A DNA stretch of 8,291 nucleotides from Vulcanimicrobiia bacterium (lineage in GTDB: Bacteria > Eremiobacterota > Eremiobacteria > Baltobacterales > Baltobacteraceae): positions 1-8,291 of the forward strand of contig JAMXLG010000379.1 of NCBI GenBank assembly GCA_024281135.1, given 5' to 3'. The notes beneath the pieces are model-generated. The model worked only from the letters and a program-made list of their open reading frames with translations, had not been told where the DNA came from and did not search any database. Positions within the stretch are counted from its first letter, which is position 1. Each line of letters opens with the position of its first letter. Position numbers and translations under genes: made by a program. Shown here piece by piece: positions 1 to 5,264 of the stretch.

Positions 1-855
1 TTCAATCGCCGTGATGTGTTTATAACGCAAGGGCTCTATCCGAACATTCAGTTGCCCCGAACGCTCGGATCGGACGGTGCCGGCGTCGTTGAAGCGACGG
101 GCGAAGAAGTCGTCATCGATCCGATGATCGGCTGGGGCGACGATCCAAACGTGTGGCGCCCCGACGCAACGATTCTCGGGATGCCGCGCGACGGCACATT
201 TTCGCAATACGTGAGCGTGCCGAAAGCGAACGTGTATCCGAAGCCGCGCGCGCTCTCGATGGAAGAAGCGGCAGCGATTCCACTTGCGGGATTGACGGCG
301 TATCGTGCCACGTTTACGCGCGGCGAGTTGAAGGCCGGCGAAACGATTCTGATTCCCGGTATCGGCGGCGGCGTGCGAACATTCGTGCTGCTCTTCGCAA
401 AAGCCGCCGGTGCCCGCGCGATCGTGACCTCCGGCAGCAACGAGAAGCTCGAGCACGCAAAGGCGATGGGCGCCGACGTTGCCATCAATTACAGCGAAAC
501 GCCTGAGTGGCAGAAGACGCTCAAGCGCGGAGAAATCGACGTCGTCGTCGATTCATCAGGTGGCGACACCCTTGCGAAGGCAATCTCGGTGCTGCGTCCG
601 GGCGGCCGTCTTGTGATCTACGGCGGAACGCGAACGGAAGCCACGCTACGTCTCTTCCCTGTGTTCTGGAACCACATCGACATCCGCGGAACGTCGATGG
701 GCAGTCCTGACGATTTCGCCGCAATGCTCAAAATGTTTGAAAGCGCACTCCGGCCTGCAATCGATCACGTTTACGAAATGAACGACGTCGTCGCCGCCGC
801 AGAACGCATGGCCAAAGCGGAACAATTCGGAAAAATCGTCTTGCGCATCGACTGA
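1..855 (+). CDS. MDR-family zinc-free alcohol dehydrogenase / quinone oxidoreductase-like protein, 5' partial
   Basis: This is the C-terminal 284 residues of a medium-chain dehydrogenase/reductase, an NAD(P)H-dependent cytosolic oxidoreductase of unknown substrate. The frame is open to the first base (FNRRDVF...), so the true start lies upstream; an internal GTG at 16 is not the start, because the conserved LNRRD segment precedes it. The family is about 325-345 residues, so roughly 40-60 are missing. Visible motifs are GSDGAG near the N terminus, GTFSQYVSVP in the GroES-like domain, and the Rossmann nucleotide-binding loop GIGGGV at residues 120-125 of the visible frame, followed by AKAAGARAIVTS and GADVAINY. 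Neither the catalytic zinc ligands (D replaces Cys in NRRD, SD replaces His in GSDGAG) nor the four-cysteine structural zinc lobe is present, which points to a zinc-independent reductase although databases often label such proteins 'zinc-binding dehydrogenase'. It converges on the MBL-fold gene. Confidence 0.9.
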   Translation, partial: FNRRDVFITQGLYPNIQLPRTLGSDGAGVVEATGEEVVIDPMIGWGDDPNVWRPDATILGMPRDGTFSQYVSVPKANVYPKPRALSMEEAAAIPLAGLTAYRATFTRGELKAGETILIPGIGGGVRTFVLLFAKAAGARAIVTSGSNEKLEHAKAMGADVAINYSETPEWQKTLKRGEIDVVVDSSGGDTLAKAISVLRPGGRLVIYGGTRTEATLRLFPVFWNHIDIRGTSMGSPDDFAAMLKMFESALRPAIDHVYEMNDVVAAAERMAKAEQFGKIVLRID

Positions 856-856
856 G

Positions 857-870
857 CCCCCGACAGGGGG
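857..870. terminator. short GC hairpin between convergent genes (weak terminator candidate)
   Basis: Immediately after the dehydrogenase stop, CCCCC (857-861) and GGGGG (866-870) form a perfect 5-bp stem with a GACA loop. It sits in the 34-bp gap between two convergent genes, where a bidirectional terminator would be expected. There is no T tract on either strand, so it is not a canonical intrinsic terminator. Confidence 0.25.
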
Positions 871-889
871 GACGGGGACCGCTTCGCTG

Positions 890-1807
890 TTAGCGTATGC
901 TGTATTCGTATAGGCGATCTAGTTTTAACATGGCGCCGAGTTCGGCTTCGATGAGGGGGGCGTGTTCGGCGCCGACGATCGATTCCCATGATGGGTTGAG
1001 GATCGCTGTTTCCTCGGCGGTAAGCGGACGGTTTAGTGCAATCGCGTGAACGATGCCCTCTTGCGTAAGGGGCATGAGATATGCCAGCATTTGGCGCGCA
1101 GCGGCAGGCCAGAGTATTCGGCGCGTTTCGCCGTAAATACGTTGGACGAGTTCGGGAATTGTTTGGGGGCCTTCGCGAAGTGCTTCGAGCAATTCGTTTT
1201 GACGCAACTCGCGATGCGCGATGTATTCTTCGATCTTATCCTTCGCGTGTTCGACGACCGGGCCGTGACCGCCGTAAATGCGCCTTGCATCGGGGAACTC
1301 GTCGCGCAGCCGCGCGAGCGTGTTCATGTACGGACGCATCGCTCCGCCGGGCGGTGCGATTACCACGGTGCCTTCACCCAGGATAACGTCGCCCGTAAAT
1401 AGCGTCGCTTCTTGCGGTTCATAGAAAATCACGTGTTCGAACGTGTGCCCGGGTGCATCGATCACGCGCATCGTGAGATTACCGATCTGCCAATCAGTGT
1501 CTAACGGAAGATCACGATCGTGCGGAACCTCGGAATGCGGATGCGCGTAGACCGGCGCGTTGGTTCGGCGCGCGAGCACGGCGGCCGCTGGCGCGTGATC
1601 GGGATGACCGTGCGTCAGTGCTATGGCGGCGATCGTCAGTCCGCGTAACCGCGCGTTTTCGATCAACGCGTCGACATGACGTTCGTCGAGCGGACCGGGA
1701 TCAATGACGAGTGCCTCCCCGTTGCCAAGATCGATGACGTAGGAATTGGTTCCTGTCAACGTCATCGCCGAGGGATTCGGCGCGCGGACCAGGGCGATGC
1801 GGCTCAC
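890..1807 (-). CDS. LACTB2-like metallo-beta-lactamase-fold hydrolase
   Basis: This 305-residue soluble protein has the MBL fold followed by the winged-helix domain typical of LACTB2-like hydrolases. Putative metal ligands are all present: H66, H68, D70 and H71 in HGHPDH, H121 in APGHT, D140 in TGDV and H181 in GGHGP. The N-terminal TNSYVI and IDPGP strands are also typical. The C-terminal third (ELVQRIYGE, then RQMLAYLMPLTQEG) matches the family's winged helix. Human LACTB2 is an endoribonuclease; bacterial members are mostly uncharacterised, so the substrate here is unknown. The frame is open upstream to 2017, but that part is a shadow of the NUDIX gene. I chose GTG at 1807 because it overlaps the NUDIX stop as GTGA, implying translational coupling; GTG at 1810 is equally possible by frame. 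Stop is TAA at 892-890. Confidence 0.88.
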   Translation of the reverse strand: MSRIALVRAPNPSAMTLTGTNSYVIDLGNGEALVIDPGPLDERHVDALIENARLRGLTIAAIALTHGHPDHAPAAAVLARRTNAPVYAHPHSEVPHDRDLPLDTDWQIGNLTMRVIDAPGHTFEHVIFYEPQEATLFTGDVILGEGTVVIAPPGGAMRPYMNTLARLRDEFPDARRIYGGHGPVVEHAKDKIEEYIAHRELRQNELLEALREGPQTIPELVQRIYGETRRILWPAAARQMLAYLMPLTQEGIVHAIALNRPLTAEETAILNPSWESIVGAEHAPLIEAELGAMLKLDRLYEYSIR

Positions 1808-2460
1808 CACGCGCCTTCCAATTCCGAAGGCATGATGAAACCTTCGGACGGCGCCCGGTCCGGCATGATCGTCAAAATCGGTTTCGTGCGCGCATACGCG
1901 AGCGCGTCGTCGACGGTAACGAGTGCGGCAAGCCGTTCCAAATGTTTGATCGTCGGATAGATGAGATGCATCTCGCCGGCGGCGTAACGATCGAGCGCGA
2001 GGGAAGGCGCAATCCATTGTGCGTCGTGCGTTTCGAATGCATCTGCACTAACCGTTGCCGCCTCATCGCCGGGCGCTAGAAAGAAGTGCGTGTTGTACCT
2101 GCGCGGTTCGGTCGGCGGTGTAATCCAATGCGAGAAGAGCACAAGTCGTTCGGGCGCAACGTCGACCGCCGCTTCTTCGCGCAATTCGCGCACGGCAGCA
2201 GCAACGAGTGCGACGGCATCGGCTTCACCAACCGGGTCCTCGGTCGTCGGTAACTCGTCCGGCGTTCGCGCGCGGAACTCGTCGGCGGCACGTGCAGCCC
2301 AACCGTTCAACTGCGTTGCATAGTCTTCCGGGTCAACCGTGCCGCCCGGGAAGACGAATGCGTCCGGTGCAAACGCGCTGCGGCTACTGCGGCGGACTAG
2401 AAGCACTTCTAGCCCATGCGCGCCGTCGCGCACCAGCATCACGGTTGCTGCCAGCCTCAA
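1804..2460 (-). CDS. NUDIX hydrolase, NUDT19/CoA diphosphatase-like
   Basis: This 218-residue NUDIX hydrolase would cleave a nucleoside diphosphate linked to another moiety using Mg2+ or Mn2+. The Nudix box is split: its first part (FPGGTVDPED, residues 37-46) is separated from the second (AAVRELREEAAV, 88-99) by about 37 extra residues. An insertion of this kind is characteristic of mammalian NUDT19, a peroxisomal CoA/acyl-CoA diphosphatase, so a CoA-type substrate is the best guess but is not shown. Metal-binding E92, E95 and E96 are kept; the usual box glycine is Ala98. The N-terminal strand AATVMLVRD and LEVLLVRRS are standard. The start is TTG at 2460, with a modest TTAGG element upstream, because the first beta-strand begins there and the next in-frame ATG (residue 8) would cut it. 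It is the first gene of a two-gene unit with the MBL hydrolase. Confidence 0.88.
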   Translation of the reverse strand: MRLAATVMLVRDGAHGLEVLLVRRSSRSAFAPDAFVFPGGTVDPEDYATQLNGWAARAADEFRARTPDELPTTEDPVGEADAVALVAAAVRELREEAAVDVAPERLVLFSHWITPPTEPRRYNTHFFLAPGDEAATVSADAFETHDAQWIAPSLALDRYAAGEMHLIYPTIKHLERLAALVTVDDALAYARTKPILTIMPDRAPSEGFIMPSELEGAW

Positions 2461-2499
2461 GCTGGGAACCTAACGCGTATCATATCCCGTTCATCTCGT
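2461..2499. promoter_or_regulatory. divergent intergenic region with -10-like boxes on both strands
   Basis: Only 39 bp separate the leftward NUDIX start from the rightward secreted-protein start. On the minus strand TATGAT (2484-2479) is one base from the sigma-70 -10 consensus and would put transcription start roughly 12 bases before the TTG. On the plus strand the overlapping TATCAT (2478-2483) is a weaker -10 candidate for the ATG at 2500. Convincing -35 boxes are not visible on either side. The two boxes overlap, so transcription in the two directions could compete. Confidence 0.4.
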
Positions 2500-2895
2500 A
2501 TGAGAACTCGAGTTGTCGCCATTATCACGGCCGTCCTCTTGCTCGGCGCAACACCGACGCCCTCGCCGGCACCGTCGCAGCCGATCGCTGCGCCGTCAAT
2601 TCCGCCCGGTGTAGGCAATGTCGTGCAAGGGATCATCAACAAAATCACCGGCGACGCCGTCGCGCCGCTTGGCGTCGATCCCAATCACGTGCGCGGACAG
2701 GTGACGTATTTCCGTCGCTTCGATTTGCAGATCGCAATGCCGCTGCAGACCTATAAGCAAATCCATCTCCACCAAGGCACGATTATCAATCCGCGCGGCG
2801 CCACGATCGCCAACGGAGAGACAGTCGATGTGCAAGGCACGGCAAACGGCGATGGTTCAATCGAGGCCAACGAAATCACGATCGTTCACGGGTAA
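2500..2895 (+). CDS. small secreted protein, DUF5666-like
   Basis: This 131-residue protein starts at ATG 2500 with a short signal peptide: basic MRTR, then VVAIITAVLLLGA. A Pro/Ser/Ala-rich low-complexity linker follows (about residues 18-38). The C-terminal 70 residues read HVRGQVTYF, then IHLHQGTII, IANGETVDVQG and DGSIEANEITI. That is the alternating-strand pattern (RGxV..., tI..., G..V.V.G, A..I.i) of small OB-like or DUF5666-type extracytoplasmic domains, a family without known activity. The match is by pattern only. An upstream in-frame start at 2416 would run antisense through the NUDIX gene and lacks a signal peptide, so it is rejected. There is no clear Shine-Dalgarno site before 2500, and the leader may be very short. 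It is probably cotranscribed with the isomerase 27 bp downstream. Confidence 0.78.
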   Translation: MRTRVVAIITAVLLLGATPTPSPAPSQPIAAPSIPPGVGNVVQGIINKITGDAVAPLGVDPNHVRGQVTYFRRFDLQIAMPLQTYKQIHLHQGTIINPRGATIANGETVDVQGTANGDGSIEANEITIVHG

Positions 2896-2922
2896 TTCAC
2901 GCGCAGTGGTGAAGCGTTCGTC

Positions 2923-3357
2923 ATGCGAATCGCACTAGGAAGCGATGAGCGGGGCGATCTTCCCGCTGCATTAGAACGCGCGCTTCAAGAAGCTGGACAC
3001 ACGATCACACTCTTTGGTGCGCTCGCGCCGGGCGATGATGACGGATGGCCTTCCGTAGGAGAGGCTGTAGGTGAAGCGGTAGCAGCCGGGCGCTGCGAAA
3101 CGGGAATCGTTTGTTGCTGGACAGGTACGGGCGTAAGCATCGCGGCTAATAAAGTGAAAGGCGTTCGCGCGGCGCTCTGCGGCGATGCCGCGACGGCCTC
3201 GGGTGCGCGCACCTGGAACGATGCAAATGTTCTCGCGCTTTCCATGCGTGCGACGACGCCGACGGTCGGTCAGGAGATACTTTCCGCGTGGCTCGCGGGC
3301 GCACCGACGACCGACGAGCGATATCGCGAGATGATCGACTCACTCCGTAATCGCTAA
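2923..3357 (+). CDS. RpiB/LacA/LacB-family sugar-phosphate isomerase, divergent
   Basis: This 144-residue cytosolic protein has the full RpiB/LacA/LacB fold length. Members interconvert aldose and ketose phosphates, classically ribose-5-P and ribulose-5-P. The signature is clear: N-terminal MRIALGSD, CCWTGTGVSIAANK (residues 64-77) carrying Cys65, RAALC (82-86) and NDANVLAL (99-106). Several positions differ from E. coli RpiB. GSDHAG becomes GSDERG, so its His is Glu9. CGTG becomes CWTG. The histidine before NDAN that assists ring opening is Trp98. The C-terminal GGRHQ phosphate-binding segment is replaced by TTDERYRE. I recall the CWTGTG/WNDAN pattern from a distinct group annotated only as RpiB/LacA/LacB family, so I do not assign rpiB. 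Substrate is uncertain and may not be ribose-5-phosphate. Start is ATG with a weak upstream GTGAAG. Confidence 0.88.
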   Translation: MRIALGSDERGDLPAALERALQEAGHTITLFGALAPGDDDGWPSVGEAVGEAVAAGRCETGIVCCWTGTGVSIAANKVKGVRAALCGDAATASGARTWNDANVLALSMRATTPTVGQEILSAWLAGAPTTDERYREMIDSLRNR

Positions 3358-3372
3358 GCGGACCATACATCT

Positions 3373-3412
3373 GTCCTCCGCGTCCGCCCGTTGATGGGGT
3401 GCAAAGGAGGAC
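3373..3412 (+). promoter_or_regulatory. hairpin sequestering the Shine-Dalgarno site
   Basis: GTCCTCC at 3373-3379 is the perfect reverse complement of GGAGGAC at 3406-3412, which contains the Shine-Dalgarno sequence of the following gene. Inside it, 3385-3389 can pair with 3397-3401 (five pairs including one G-U), leaving a 7-base loop and a small internal loop. The ribosome-binding site can therefore be buried in an RNA hairpin. The pairing is seen in sequence; a regulatory role (thermometer, ligand or protein switch) is inference. Confidence 0.5.
3403..3410 (+). promoter_or_regulatory. strong Shine-Dalgarno AAAGGAGG that sets the GTG start
   Basis: AAAGGAGG ends ten bases before GTG 3421. 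It is the best ribosome-binding site in the window, and it argues that GTG 3421, not the upstream in-frame TTG at 3391, is the true start. Confidence 0.75.
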
Positions 3413-3420
3413 TTCACACA

Positions 3421-4035
3421 GTGAAACGCTTTTTTACGGCAACCGTTGCCGCCGTAACCCTTCTCTCGACCGCCGCGCTCGCAATGAACCTGATGCCGAA
3501 CGTCGTCGATCAACCGACGCGTTTTTCCGGATCGTGCTGCGTGTACACGGGCCAGCCGGCGCTTCCCGTAACACTCTCAATGATCGTCGCCGGCGGCGGC
3601 CCCAGTAATTTCAAGACCCTAACACTGGTCAAAACGCTCGCAGGACCGAAAACCGACGCCGAAGTTGCATCGTTGAAGCAAAAATTCGGCGACCAAAAAG
3701 TTGCAAACTTCCTAACAGTCTTTGATTTCGTCGTTTCGGATTCGCTGCGCATCGTAAAAGCAAAGAACATCACGCTTCCGACGCAGCCGAATCCCGATCC
3801 GAAAGACGGGAAGGCGTTATCGCAAGCGCTTTGGGGTGCGGGACAGACCGGTAATGGTTTCAACGTTGAGGTGATGCTCGACCGCGCCGTCTCTCATCCG
3901 ATTCACGACCAAGTGATGGACGACATCGACAAGAAATACGGAATCGGTGCCGACGCCGATTACCACGCCGTACTCAATCAAGCGATGCACGACCTCGCCA
4001 CGGTGTACGGCTTCAAAACAACCAGCACTACGTAA
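3421..4035 (+). CDS. secreted protein of unknown family
   Basis: This is a 204-residue exported protein that I do not recognise. GTG 3421 is chosen because a strong AAAGGAGG precedes it and because the product then opens with a textbook signal peptide: KRFF, a hydrophobic core TATVAAVTLLSTAALA, and a likely cleavage after ALA at residue 21. The mature part has an adjacent cysteine pair (CC, residues 39-40) and no other cysteines. A Gly-rich VAGGGPSNF segment is followed by a possible beta-strand and Lys-rich helix region (TDAEVASLKQKFGD), and a C-terminal part rich in Asp and His (SHPIHDQVMDDIDKKYG, then DYHAVLNQAMHDLATVYGF) that looks alpha-helical. No lipobox is seen, so it is probably periplasmic or extracellular. 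It is a single-gene unit ending at a strong terminator, and its initiation site can be masked by a hairpin. Confidence 0.78.
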   Translation: MKRFFTATVAAVTLLSTAALAMNLMPNVVDQPTRFSGSCCVYTGQPALPVTLSMIVAGGGPSNFKTLTLVKTLAGPKTDAEVASLKQKFGDQKVANFLTVFDFVVSDSLRIVKAKNITLPTQPNPDPKDGKALSQALWGAGQTGNGFNVEVMLDRAVSHPIHDQVMDDIDKKYGIGADADYHAVLNQAMHDLATVYGFKTTSTT

Positions 4036-4047
4036 CCAAGAACGATC

Positions 4048-4070
4048 CTGCTTACACAACGCGCAAGCAG
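4048..4070 (+). other. small inverted repeat just upstream of the terminator
   Basis: CTGCTT (4048-4053) and AAGCAG (4065-4070) form a perfect 6-bp stem with an 11-base loop. It lies between the secreted-protein stop and the terminator stem that starts at 4073. It could help protect the mRNA 3' end or extend the terminator, but this is inference. Confidence 0.35.
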
Positions 4071-4072
4071 AA

Positions 4073-4103
4073 GGGCCACGCACTCGCGTGGCCCCTTTTG
4101 TTT
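4073..4103 (+). terminator. rho-independent terminator of the secreted-protein gene
   Basis: GGGCCACG (4073-4080) pairs perfectly with CGTGGCCC (4087-4094) around a 6-base loop, and CTTTTGTTT follows at 4095-4103. The GC-rich 8-bp stem plus T-rich tract on the plus strand, 37 bp after the stop codon, is a canonical intrinsic terminator. The minus-strand side has no good T run, so it should work mainly rightward. Confidence 0.87.
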
Positions 4104-4217
4104 GACCTGCCGGGTGATCCGGAGCAGAACTAAAGCTGCTGACGGCCATCCGTGCCTCCGGTGCTTGAAGAATACCGCTCCTCAATCCGGAGACGAGGAT
4201 GATAGCAAAGCCGCACG
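4104..4217. other. intergenic stretch between the terminator and the convergent VKOR-like gene
   Basis: No convincing gene is seen here. A plus-strand open frame (4102-4338) runs antisense into the VKOR-like gene and lacks protein-like composition. On the minus strand a frame beginning with GTG at 4221, overlapping the VKOR stop as GTGA, encodes a short hydrophobic stretch (CGFAIILVSGL) and then runs through the terminator. It could be the start of a lost downstream gene. The octamer ATCCGGAG occurs twice, near 4117 and 4186, without further repeat structure. Confidence 0.4.
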
Positions 4218-4613
4218 TCACTGCCAATATGATAATTTGAATAAGTTGAGAATTATGCAAATTGCAAGCGCGGCATTTACGACGTGCGACGTCCAACAAT
4301 ACGGACACGGCATGCGGGTGACGAAGAGTAACGAGTAGGCAAGCACGGCGGACATTGTCGCTGCCGCCAAAGCTGCGACTGCCAGGATGGCCAGTTCCCA
4401 GGGCGCGCGTGCAACCCAGACGCCGATTGCGAGTAACGGATAGTATACGACCCCGAACGCAGCGTTCGGGATCCCACCGAGGAGTCGGGCACGCCGCGTT
4501 TGGACGACGCTCGGCTCCGTCAACTCCCCCCGCTCGGCGCGCCGGGACTTTGCAAGCATGAAAAGGGAAGCGTAGAGACCAACTCCGCACAGCACCGTAA
4601 TGAGAATCCCCAA
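4218..4613 (-). CDS. VKOR-family membrane protein lacking the loop cysteines
   Basis: This 131-residue integral membrane protein resembles vitamin K epoxide reductase (VKOR) homologues, which oxidise DsbA-like thiol partners using quinone. Four hydrophobic segments are visible (about residues 1-21, 48-68, 72-99 and 110-127). The VKOR pattern PSVVQTRRARLLGGIPNA, then FGVVYY (34-58), precedes the third segment, and the active-site motif PCPYCWTSH follows it, giving CxxC at C103 and C106. The usual pair of shuttle cysteines in the first periplasmic loop is absent: the position just before SVV is Pro34. It may therefore receive electrons differently, or do something else. Start is TTG 4613 because GGAGGGG (4626-4620) lies six bases upstream; the longer open frame to 4727 would overlap the opposite gene and adds a polar non-membrane extension. 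The 3' end is unusually AT-rich for this window. Confidence 0.8.
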   Translation of the reverse strand: MGILITVLCGVGLYASLFMLAKSRRAERGELTEPSVVQTRRARLLGGIPNAAFGVVYYPLLAIGVWVARAPWELAILAVAALAAATMSAVLAYSLLFVTRMPCPYCWTSHVVNAALAICIILNLFKLSYWQ

Positions 4614-4619
4614 CCCGTT

Positions 4620-4626
4620 CCCCTCC
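4620..4626 (-). promoter_or_regulatory. Shine-Dalgarno GGAGGGG for the VKOR-like gene
   Basis: On the minus strand GGAGGGG ends six bases before TTG 4613. This supports a TTG start where no ATG or GTG fits. The site lies only three bases from the proposed start of the opposite-strand TVP38-like gene. Confidence 0.6.
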
Positions 4627-4628
4627 GC

Positions 4629-5264
4629 TTGAACCGGATCGTCAGGCGCCTGGCGGCTTTGGCCCTGCTCGCGGCATCGTTTTTGCTCGCGGGCTTCGTC
4701 ATCGCCAAGCAACCCCACATCGAGCACCTGCTCCGGACGCTCGGTCCGGTCGCCATGCTCCTAGCCATCGCGGTGTTCGCGATCGTTGCCTCGGCGCCGT
4801 TCTCGGTTACCGATGCCCTCGCCATCATGAACGGCGCGATCTTCGGACCTGTGAAAGGCTCGTTGATCAACGCCATCGGCTTGGTCCTCGCGGCGCTCCT
4901 CGGCTATGCGATCAATATGCACGCCTCGCGCATGCTCGATCTCGAACGCTACCTCGAGCGATTGCCCGCATGGGTGAAGCGGTTCCCGGTCGGCTCGCCG
5001 ATCTTCTTACTTGCCGTACGCGTAATCCCGGGCTTCGGCGGTACGATTGCGACCGCGACGGCGGCTACGTTTCGCGTGCCGGTATGGGTCCATGTATGGA
5101 CGATGTGCGCGATCGCCGTGCCGATCTGCACGCTCCTTGCCATCTTCGGGGACCGGGTGACGGTCTTCGTTCATCAGACCGAACATCGCGCGCACATGTA
5201 CTACGAACAACATCGCCCGCATTTCCGTTTCCACCGCCATCCGAAAGCGACCCCGACACCGTGA
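4629..5264 (+). CDS. TVP38/TMEM64 (DedA superfamily) membrane protein with His-rich tail
   Basis: This is an integral inner-membrane protein of the SNARE-associated/TVP38 family; relatives are implicated in lipid scrambling, envelope homeostasis and metal sensitivity, but its own role is unknown. From the proposed start it has 211 residues: a first membrane span (8-26), the conserved core APFSVTDALAIMNGAIFG (56-73) with its re-entrant look, further spans near 76-96, and the family signature LLAVRVIPGFGG (127-138) followed by another hydrophobic stretch to about 173. The C-terminal tail (about 182-206) carries seven histidines in 23 residues. The start is uncertain. TTG 4629 fits the first membrane span but has no Shine-Dalgarno site; the frame stays open to TTG 4500, which would run antisense through the VKOR-like gene. 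The stop overlaps the RNase D start as GTGA. Confidence 0.82.
   Translation: MNRIVRRLAALALLAASFLLAGFVIAKQPHIEHLLRTLGPVAMLLAIAVFAIVASAPFSVTDALAIMNGAIFGPVKGSLINAIGLVLAALLGYAINMHASRMLDLERYLERLPAWVKRFPVGSPIFLLAVRVIPGFGGTIATATAATFRVPVWVHVWTMCAIAVPICTLLAIFGDRVTVFVHQTEHRAHMYYEQHRPHFRFHRHPKATPTP

Noticed and set aside
890..2017. Full-length 375-residue reading of the MBL-fold frame
   Set aside because: The first 70 residues are Arg-rich, antisense-like sequence within the NUDIX gene on the same strand in another frame; the GTGA overlap at 1807 and the family N terminus mark the true start.
2896..2913. Small inverted repeat TTCAC/GTGAA between the secreted protein and the isomerase
   Set aside because: Only 5 bp with an 8-base loop and no T tract; too weak to call a terminator, and the 27-bp gap suggests cotranscription.
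4256..4266. Palindrome TGCAA-A-TTGCA
   Set aside because: It is short, lies inside the VKOR-like coding region, and has no second copy; likely chance in an AT-rich stretch.
4102..4338. Plus-strand 78-residue open frame after the terminator
   Set aside because: It has no Shine-Dalgarno site or recognisable composition, and its second half is antisense to the VKOR-like gene.
3817..4590. Minus-strand 257-residue open frame
   Set aside because: It runs antisense to the secreted-protein gene and out of frame through the VKOR-like gene, with Arg/Cys-rich composition and no domain. Only the short piece after 4221 is discussed as a possible gene stub.
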